DNA from: Gemmatimonadota bacterium
GTDB taxonomy: Bacteria; Gemmatimonadota; Gemmatimonadetes; Gemmatimonadales; Gemmatimonadaceae
Reading direction: 5' to 3'
Length of the DNA: 6,418 nt
Assembly: GCA_023249395.1 (NCBI GenBank)
Contig: JAHFCS010000084.1
Span: 1-6,418, forward strand
A program made the position numbers and the translations under genes. Below the pieces are notes generated by a model that did no database searches, was not told where the DNA came from, and saw only the letters and a list, made by a program, of their open reading frames with translations. Positions 1 to 6,418 of the stretch are shown piece by piece. Each line of letters begins with the position of its first letter. Positions within the stretch are counted from its first letter, which is position 1.

Positions 1-1798
<1,798 letters not shown>

Positions 1799-1811
<13 letters not shown>

Positions 1812-1832
1812 ACGGCGATGTCGCTTTTCTCG
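1799..1832 (+). promoter_or_regulatory. Possible stem-loop over the hppA-permease junction
   Basis: CGAGAAA at 1799-1805 is the exact reverse complement of TTTCTCG at 1826-1832. Between them, GGCG (1814-1817) can pair with CGCT (1822-1825; three Watson-Crick pairs and one G-U), leaving the tetraloop ATGT that holds the permease start codon at 1818-1820. The hppA stop (1809-1811) falls in the unpaired bulge. No clear Shine-Dalgarno precedes this ATG, so reinitiation by ribosomes finishing hppA is plausible, and such ribosomes would melt the fold. The lower stem is only 7 bp with four A-T pairs, so chance is a real alternative. Confidence 0.25.
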
Positions 1833-3329
1833 CGGAAGCCGATCTCGGAGCTGCTCGCGGAGGAAGGCCACCCCAACGCCCTGAAGAGGGCGTTGGGGCC
1901 CGGTGATCTCATAATGCTGGCAATCGGCGCCGTCATCGGCGCCGGCATCTTCTCGTCCATCGGCACAGCGGCCGCCGGCGAGATTCTGCCGAGTGGCGTC
2001 GTTGTCCGATACGGTGCCGGCCCGGCGCTCATCGTCTCGTTCATTCTTCTCGGAGTGGTCTGCGGACTCGCGGCGCTCTGCTACGCCGAGCTCGCCGCGA
2101 TGATCCCGCAAGCAGGCAGCGCCTACGCGTACTCGTACGCGACGCTCGGCGAGATCGTCGCGTGGATCATCGGGTGGGATCTGATTCTCGAGTACGCGGT
2201 GGGTAACGTCGCGGTCGCGGTGGCGTGGGGAGGCTACTTCATGTCGCTGCTCAGCGCGTTCAGCGTCACTCTTCCACCGTGGACGACGCATGGATACAGG
2301 GCGGCTCTGCTGAGCTCGGACCCAGCGGTCCATGGACTTCTGCAAACGGCGCCGCATATCGGACCGATCCCGATCCTCGTCAACATTCCGGCATTCGCGA
2401 TCGTGATGTGGATCACCTGGCTGCTGATGCGCGGCGTAAAGGAGAGCGCCCGGGCGAACAACATCATGGTGGTGATCAAGCTTCTGGTTCTGACGCTGTT
2501 CGTCGTCGTCGGTGGAATGCACATCAATCCCGACAATTACGTACCCTTCGCGCCCAACGGCTGGAGAGGAATCCACCAGGGGGCGGCGATCGTTTTCTTC
2601 GCATACATCGGCTTCGACGCGATCTCGACCGCCGCAGAGGAGACGAAGAATCCGCAGCGGAACATGCCGATCGGGATCCTGGGGGGTCTCGCGATCTGCA
2701 CGGTGATCTATGTCGTAGTCGGAGCTGTAGCGACGGGCATGGTACCGTACCAGCAGCTCAAGGCGGCTGACCCGCTCGCCAAGGCGCTGACGACGGCAGG
2801 TCTCTCCACTGCAAGCTGGATCGTCTCGCTCGGCGCGGTCGTCTCGCTCACTGCGGTGCTTCTCGTCTTTCAGTACGGGCAGCCGCGAATCTTCTTTGCG
2901 ATGGGCCGCGACGGTCTGCTGCCGAGGTGGGCGTCGAAGGTTCACCCGAAAACGCGAGTGCCTCACGTCACGACGCTCGTCACCGGAATTGCGGTAGCGC
3001 TTGGCGCTCTGCTCGCTGACGAGAACGAGATCTATGACCTGACGAACATCGGCACGTTGGCGGCGTTCACGATCGTGTGCATCGGAGTGCTCGTCTTGCG
3101 CTACACTGATCCCTCGCGTCCTCGGCCGTTCAGGGTTGCGTTCGTGTGGCCCGTGACCATACTTGGCGCGGCGGCCTGCATCTACACGATGTTCGGGCTT
3201 CCGGGGACGGCATGGAAGCGCTTTGGCATCTGGCTCGCGATCGGTCTCGCACTTTATTTCACATACGGCTTCAAGAACTCGACCCTGCGCCGCGGTGCGC
3301 CGCCGGTTCCGCTGACTCCGCCAGCCTGA
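1818..3329 (+). CDS. APC-superfamily amino acid permease, cationic amino acid transporter (CAT/YfnA) type
   Basis: A 503-residue inner-membrane transporter with about 12 or more hydrophobic segments. CAT-type hallmarks appear in order: a short cytoplasmic lead ending LKRALGPGDL (22-31); helix 1 with IGAVIGAGIF (36-45), the unwound Gly-rich substrate site; GSAYAYSYATLGE and IIGWDLILEYAVG (100-129); FFAYIGFDAIS and TAAEETKNPQRNMP (260-284); PRIFFAMGRDGLLPRW (356-371) followed by KVHPKTRVP; and the terminal NIGTLAAF, LRYTDP and RPFRV block (410-440). Length and motifs are complete, with no sign of decay. Relatives carry basic or other amino acids by ion-coupled symport or exchange; the substrate cannot be read from sequence. 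The ATG lies six bases after the hppA stop in the same frame, with no convincing ribosome site of its own, suggesting translational coupling. A strong hairpin lies 53 bases into the gene. Family call is firm. Confidence 0.95.
   Translation: MSLFSRKPISELLAEEGHPNALKRALGPGDLIMLAIGAVIGAGIFSSIGTAAAGEILPSGVVVRYGAGPALIVSFILLGVVCGLAALCYAELAAMIPQAGSAYAYSYATLGEIVAWIIGWDLILEYAVGNVAVAVAWGGYFMSLLSAFSVTLPPWTTHGYRAALLSSDPAVHGLLQTAPHIGPIPILVNIPAFAIVMWITWLLMRGVKESARANNIMVVIKLLVLTLFVVVGGMHINPDNYVPFAPNGWRGIHQGAAIVFFAYIGFDAISTAAEETKNPQRNMPIGILGGLAICTVIYVVVGAVATGMVPYQQLKAADPLAKALTTAGLSTASWIVSLGAVVSLTAVLLVFQYGQPRIFFAMGRDGLLPRWASKVHPKTRVPHVTTLVTGIAVALGALLADENEIYDLTNIGTLAAFTIVCIGVLVLRYTDPSRPRPFRVAFVWPVTILGAAACIYTMFGLPGTAWKRFGIWLAIGLALYFTYGFKNSTLRRGAPPVPLTPPA
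1871..1898 (+). other. Perfect 12-bp stem with GAAG loop inside the permease coding sequence
   Basis: CCCCAACGCCCT (1871-1882), loop GAAG (1883-1886), then AGGGCGTTGGGG (1887-1898), an exact reverse complement. The stem has 9 G-C pairs and begins 53 bases after the A of the permease start codon, covering the codons for PNALKRALG. No run of T follows (the next bases are CCCGGTG), so it is not an ordinary intrinsic terminator. Possible roles are a barrier that slows ribosomes or a 3'-to-5' exonuclease within the hppA-permease mRNA, an RNase site, or a protein-bound element. The pairing is directly visible; any role is inference. Confidence 0.7.
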
Positions 3330-3335
3330 CCCAGG

Positions 3336-4583
3336 ATGTACGCAGCTCTCAAACGCATATCGCTGACGCAATGGATCATGATCGCGATGATCACGGGCGT
3401 CCTCATCGGCTGGCTTGCCCCGGATTTCGGAAGGTCGCTCAAACCGCTCTCGACGGTCTTCCTGCGGATGATCAAGTCGATCATCGTGCCGATCATCTTC
3501 GGCACTCTGGTGGTCGGGATTGCGGGCCACGGCGACGACATGAAGCGGGTCGGACGGCTGGCCTTCAAGTCAATTCTCTATTTTGAGATCGTAACGACAC
3601 TCGCCCTTTTCATCGGGCTGGGAGCGGCGAATCTCGTGAAGCCGGGCAAGGGCGTGATCCTGAGCGGGTCGGCGGCCGCGGGGCAGCAGCTGGCGAGCGC
3701 GACGCCAACCGGCACCAATTTTCTCGAGCACGTGGTTCCCACGAGCTTCTTCGAAGCCGCCACCAGGAATGAAGTGCTGCAAGTTGTGTTCTGGTCGATC
3801 ATCTTCGCTGTCGCTCTGTCGCAGGTGCGAGGAAAACCCAAGGAGATAATGCTCGCCGGCTGCGAAGGCCTGGCCGAGGTGATGTTCAAGTTCACGGGCA
3901 TCGTGATGAAGTACGCGCCGATCGGGATCGGCGCCGCAATGGCAGTCACCGTCGGGCACAGTGGACTGAGCGTTCTGATCAATCTTGGGAAGCTCGTCCT
4001 CACGCTGTACGGCTCGCTTGTCATTCTGATGCTATTAGTGCTCCTGCCCGTGGCGTTGATCTTCAAGGTCCCGCTTCGCCCGTTCATCAGGGCCGTAAAG
4101 GCGCCCGCACTGATCGCCTTCTCTACGACATCGTCGGAGGCAGCGCTTCCGAGCGCGATGCAGGCGATGGAAGGGATCGGCGTACCGCGCCGGATCGTCG
4201 CGTTCGTGATGCCGACGGGATACTCGTTCAACCTCGACGGATCGACGCTTTACCTGGCCATTGCCGCCATGTTCGCCGCGCAGGCGGCCGGCGTTCACCT
4301 CTCGATTGGCCAGCAGTTGTTGATGATGTTGACGCTGATGCTGACGAGCAAGGGAGTCGCCGCCGTTCCCCGTGCCTCGCTGGTAATTCTTTCGGGTACT
4401 CTGGCGACATTCGGTCTGCCGCTCGAAGCGGTCGCGATAATTCTCGGCGTCGATGAGCTGATGGACATGGCGAGAACGACTGTCAATCTCGTGGGGAACT
4501 GTCTTGCGACGGTGGTGATGGCGCGGTGGGAAGGAGAGTTCGTTCCCGTCGTCGAGGAGCCGGAAGCCTCACTTGCGGCCTGA
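3336..4583 (+). CDS. Dicarboxylate/amino acid:cation symporter (DAACS, GltP/DctA family)
   Basis: A 415-residue inner-membrane symporter that brings in glutamate/aspartate or C4-dicarboxylates with H+ or Na+. The N-terminal scaffold has LKPLSTVFLRMIKSIIVPII (35-54) and a conserved segment around KSILYFEIVTT (78-88). The transport core is complete: hairpin 1 with STTSSEAALP (263-272), helix 7 with GYSFNLDGS (295-303), hairpin 2 with LTSKGVAAVP (336-345), and helix 8 with DELMDMARTTVNLVGN (373-388) ending in ARWEGEF. Against archaeal GltPh, the hairpin-1 Arg (R276) is replaced by Thr, while the helix-8 substrate Arg (R397) is kept as R380. The Na1-site Asp (D405) is Asn (N388), as I recall for E. 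coli GltP and several bacterial GltT/DctA proteins. That leans to acidic amino acid transport of bacterial GltP type, with the coupling ion open. The ATG follows the permease TGA after six bases in the same frame; the adjacent AGG is too close to serve as a normal Shine-Dalgarno. The three-gene run ends here. Confidence 0.95.
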   Translation: MYAALKRISLTQWIMIAMITGVLIGWLAPDFGRSLKPLSTVFLRMIKSIIVPIIFGTLVVGIAGHGDDMKRVGRLAFKSILYFEIVTTLALFIGLGAANLVKPGKGVILSGSAAAGQQLASATPTGTNFLEHVVPTSFFEAATRNEVLQVVFWSIIFAVALSQVRGKPKEIMLAGCEGLAEVMFKFTGIVMKYAPIGIGAAMAVTVGHSGLSVLINLGKLVLTLYGSLVILMLLVLLPVALIFKVPLRPFIRAVKAPALIAFSTTSSEAALPSAMQAMEGIGVPRRIVAFVMPTGYSFNLDGSTLYLAIAAMFAAQAAGVHLSIGQQLLMMLTLMLTSKGVAAVPRASLVILSGTLATFGLPLEAVAIILGVDELMDMARTTVNLVGNCLATVVMARWEGEFVPVVEEPEASLAA

Positions 4584-4589
4584 CTGATC

Positions 4590-4612
4590 GCTTCACGCTA
4601 CGAGCGCGAAGC
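4590..4612. terminator. Compact stem-loop between convergent operons, candidate bidirectional terminator
   Basis: GCTTCACGCT (4590-4599) faces AGCGCGAAGC (4603-4612) across a three-base loop. On the plus transcript the 10-bp stem has one A-C mismatch; on the minus transcript the same position is a G-U wobble, so all ten positions pair. It begins 7 bases after the symporter stop (4581-4583) and contains the kinase stop codon (4600-4598). Neither side is followed by a T run, so if it terminates it does so without a U-tract or works as an mRNA 3'-end stabiliser. Location supports a role; lack of a U-tract lowers confidence. Confidence 0.45.
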
Positions 4613-5569
4613 TGCATCCTCTCTGGTTGGGCGCGCGTGGGGCGCATCGCCGGTGAGATGACGAATTCCCAGGCTAACGGCACCTCGTGCCGGGATGATC
4701 TCGGCGCTTCTCATTTGAGCGCCTGGGACTGCTGACCTGATTCGCTGTTCCAGTTTCTTGCGTAGCAGAGAGCCCTTCTGAAGAAGTCCGCCGGCGATAG
4801 CGACGGGGATCGCCGCCCGCTCGTCACCAAACAATCGCATCGCCAGCGTGCGCACGTGCAGCACGAGCTCCTCCGCGGCGAGCGCCACGATGGCGTTCGC
4901 CCGAGCATCGCCGGCCGCGGCGGTGGCAAAGACAACCGGCGCAAGGCTCGCGATCGTCGTTGTCCCTGCAGCGATTGCCCAGGGAATCAGCTCTTCCGGA
5001 CTGTTGACCTCGGCCGCGGTGAGAATGCTCCCTGTGAGCGCGGTGGGAGCTTCGCGGCCATCTGCAGCGGCTGCGATGACGCCGAGCGCGCGCCTGCCGA
5101 TCCAGTGGCCACTGCCCTCGTCGCCGAAAGCGGGACCCCACCCACCGCACCGAGCGTGCGTTCCATCGATTCCCCGACCATAGGCAATCGAGCCAGTTCC
5201 GGCGAGAACGATGATGCCCGGTCCTTCGCCGAACGCGTCAGCCATCGCGATCGCCGCGTCGTTATCCACAACGACTTCGTCCGCAACACCGAGCCGATCG
5301 AGCTCGACCTCGAGGTCGCGTCGCTCCTCATCGCGTCCGACACCGGCAAAGCCGCCATAGAGGATTGTCGGAATCGCGTCGAGAATTCCCGCCGACGAAA
5401 GCGCTTCGCGCATCAGATCGGCGATGACCTCAGCGGACTTCATCGCCTCACCCGGCCGCATCGCCGACCGTCCACCTTCGACGCTCGCGAGCTCTTCACC
5501 CAATTCGTTCGCAAGAATCAGTCGCGTCCTCGAGCCGCCGCCATCCACTCCCGCAATGAGCTCCTTCAT
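4598..5569 (-). CDS. BadF/BadG/BcrA/BcrD-family sugar kinase (N-acetylglucosamine/N-acetylmuramic acid kinase-like)
   Basis: A 323-residue cytosolic kinase of the ASKHA (actin/hexokinase) fold, predicted to phosphorylate an amino sugar with ATP. Motifs in order: phosphate-1 loop GVDGGGSRT (7-15); GGFAGVGRDE (72-81); VDNDAAIA (101-108) with D104 the likely catalytic base; phosphate-2 GTGSIAYG (124-131); CGGWGPAFGDEGSG and HWIGRRAL (141-162), typical of GlcNAc kinase-like members; adenosine loop AIAGGLL (257-263); and a closing PARGAVSLG (293-301). There are no Cys ligands for the iron-sulfur cluster of the benzoyl-CoA reductase or dehydratase activators of this superfamily, which favours the kinase. 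The open frame runs further upstream, but I chose the ATG at 5569 because the DGGG loop follows at once, GGAAGAA lies 7 bases ahead, and it overlaps the upstream stop as ATGA. Coupling to an SSS symporter resembles Tannerella MurT-MurK. Family is firm; the substrate could be GlcNAc, MurNAc, glucosamine or another sugar. Confidence 0.92.
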   Translation of the reverse strand: MKELIAGVDGGGSRTRLILANELGEELASVEGGRSAMRPGEAMKSAEVIADLMREALSSAGILDAIPTILYGGFAGVGRDEERRDLEVELDRLGVADEVVVDNDAAIAMADAFGEGPGIIVLAGTGSIAYGRGIDGTHARCGGWGPAFGDEGSGHWIGRRALGVIAAAADGREAPTALTGSILTAAEVNSPEELIPWAIAAGTTTIASLAPVVFATAAAGDARANAIVALAAEELVLHVRTLAMRLFGDERAAIPVAIAGGLLQKGSLLRKKLEQRIRSAVPGAQMRSAEIIPARGAVSLGIRHLTGDAPHARPTREDAASRS

Positions 5570-6418
5570 TTCCACGTTCTTCCGGCCTCTTCCGCTTCGG
5601 TCAGCTGGGGATGGGTGAGCGATGATAGAATGCCGACGCCGACCGTTACCGTCGTGCCAATGAGCACGTACCACGGCCACGCGATCTTCGACAGCGAGGT
5701 GAGCGTACCCGACATGCCGGGAAACACCGGCAGCAATTGCCTGGCGAACACGACGAACGACATCACCAGAATGCCGATCGCCATTCCGAGAATGGCATCT
5801 CGCTGGATCGCCCGCCGCCACAGCCAACCAAGAAAGAAGCCGCCGAGCAGCGCGCCGTAGGTGAACGACGCGATCGACAGCGCAATCACGACCACCGGCG
5901 TGCCCTGCTGCTTGAACAGAAGCGCTCCGCCGGTGAGGACGACGCCCCACGCCAGCGCGCTCAGCTTTCCGAATCGAAGTGTCGCGCCGTCGTCGGGGTG
6001 CCGCTTGAAGAGCGGGATGTAGATGTCGTGCGTCGTTGCTGCGGCGAGCGAGTTGATCGCGCCGGAATGCGTGCTCATCGTGGCGGCGAGGATGGCGGCG
6101 AGAATGAGCCCCACGAGACCCGAGGGCATCTGCTCCAGGATGAAAGTGGGGAAGATCGCATCGGAAGTCGCGAAGGTGCGGCCGTGATAGAATGCAAAGA
6201 GTCCGATTCCCACCATGAGGAAAAGAGTGAACTGGGCGAAGACGACCAGCCCGCTGCCGATGAGTGCGCGCTGCGAGTCCCTGAGGCTGCGCGCGGTGAG
6301 AAGTCGTTGCACAATCAGCTGATCAGCCCCGTGGGACGCCATCGACAGGAACGCGCCGCCCAGCAATCCGGCGGACACCGTGTGGGGGCGGTCCAACCCC
6401 ATGTAAGTGTCTATCACT
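5566..6418 (-). CDS. Sodium:solute symporter (SSS/SLC5 family), 5'-truncated by window edge
   Basis: C-terminal 283 or so residues of an inner-membrane Na+-coupled symporter; family members are usually about 500, so roughly the first five helices are missing. The apparent GTG start at 6417 is only the window edge. Numbered from there, the fragment has about seven hydrophobic segments. Helix 6 carries MASHGADQLIVQR (26-38), matching the TDQ..VQR signature of SGLT-like proteins. Helix 8 has GLILAAILAATMSTHSGAIN (103-122), where S115-T116 occupy the Na2-site pair (Ser-Thr in PutP, Ser-Ser in vSGLT), followed by THDIY (129-133), the equivalent of the family TMDIY. The sodium site therefore looks functional. 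The stop (5568-5566) overlaps the kinase ATG by four bases, so transporter and kinase are translationally coupled and likely handle the same sugar. Substrate is inferred from that partner only. The C-terminal tail (QLTEAEEAGRTWK) is short and polar. Confidence 0.93.
   Translation of the reverse strand, partial: VIDTYMGLDRPHTVSAGLLGGAFLSMASHGADQLIVQRLLTARSLRDSQRALIGSGLVVFAQFTLFLMVGIGLFAFYHGRTFATSDAIFPTFILEQMPSGLVGLILAAILAATMSTHSGAINSLAAATTHDIYIPLFKRHPDDGATLRFGKLSALAWGVVLTGGALLFKQQGTPVVVIALSIASFTYGALLGGFFLGWLWRRAIQRDAILGMAIGILVMSFVVFARQLLPVFPGMSGTLTSLSKIAWPWYVLIGTTVTVGVGILSSLTHPQLTEAEEAGRTWK
5577..5583 (-). promoter_or_regulatory. Ribosome binding site of the kinase gene
   Basis: On the minus strand GGAAGAA is followed by seven bases (CGTGGAA) and the ATG at 5569-5567. 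The spacing is normal and favours this ATG over the in-frame GTG at 5575-5573, which would sit too close. The site lies inside the last codons of the upstream symporter gene, as expected for a coupled pair. Confidence 0.5.

Noticed and set aside
1923..1947. Direct repeat ATCGGCGCCG, two copies 15 bases apart
   Set aside because: It follows from the repeated Ile-Gly-Ala pattern of the permease helix 1 (IGAVIGAG), a protein-level motif.
4856..5860. 334-codon plus-strand open frame opposite the kinase and symporter
   Set aside because: It shows no recognisable motif and has low-complexity basic composition, while the opposite strand carries complete kinase motifs in order.
5570..5950. Upstream extension of the kinase frame
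   Set aside because: The extra residues are Arg-rich without family similarity and lie wholly within the symporter gene. The ATG at 5569 has a spaced ribosome site and the ATGA overlap.
5624..6194. TGATAGAATGC occurring twice (near 5624 and 6184), resembling a -10 element
   Set aside because: Both copies are inside the symporter coding sequence, with no convincing -35 partner and no gene starting just downstream.

Overview
The window is GC-rich coding DNA (by eye about 60% G+C) from a free-living bacterium. It is packed almost end to end with genes for membrane transport. No rRNA, tRNA, CRISPR array, insertion sequence or phage gene is visible, and no stretch above 14 bases lies outside a gene. 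Lineage cannot be proven from this sequence. The type of membrane pyrophosphatase, the short gaps and the set of transporter families would fit Gemmatimonadota or a related environmental phylum (inference, low certainty).

Layout. Three plus-strand genes run head to tail: the 3' part of hppA, a membrane ion-pumping pyrophosphatase cut by the left edge (1-1811); an APC-superfamily, CAT-type amino acid permease (1818-3329); and a DAACS/GltP-type dicarboxylate or acidic amino acid symporter (3336-4583). Each junction is a stop codon plus exactly six bases before the next ATG, so all three genes sit in the same reading frame and probably share one mRNA. Facing them on the minus strand is a two-gene unit: a sodium:solute symporter cut by the right edge (6418-5566) and a BadF/BadG/BcrA/BcrD-type sugar kinase (5569-4598). 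These two overlap by four bases (ATGA). The convergent units are separated by only 14 bases, which lie inside a compact stem-loop (4590-4612) that could end transcription from both sides.

How the genes may work together. The pyrophosphatase hydrolyses cytosolic PPi and builds an ion gradient. The two amino acid transporters behind it could draw on that gradient, giving a PPi-powered amino acid uptake unit (inference). The symporter-kinase pair looks like a take-up-and-phosphorylate module for an amino sugar. Its architecture resembles the MurT (transporter) and MurK (kinase) pair of cell-wall sugar salvage in Tannerella, but the upstream genes that would decide this are outside the window.

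The most unusual sequence signals are not genes. One is a perfect 12-bp stem with a GAAG loop inside the start of the permease gene (1871-1898). A second is a weaker fold that places the permease start codon in a loop (1799-1832). The third is the convergent hairpin. No clearly new multi-gene system is visible; the genes belong to known families.
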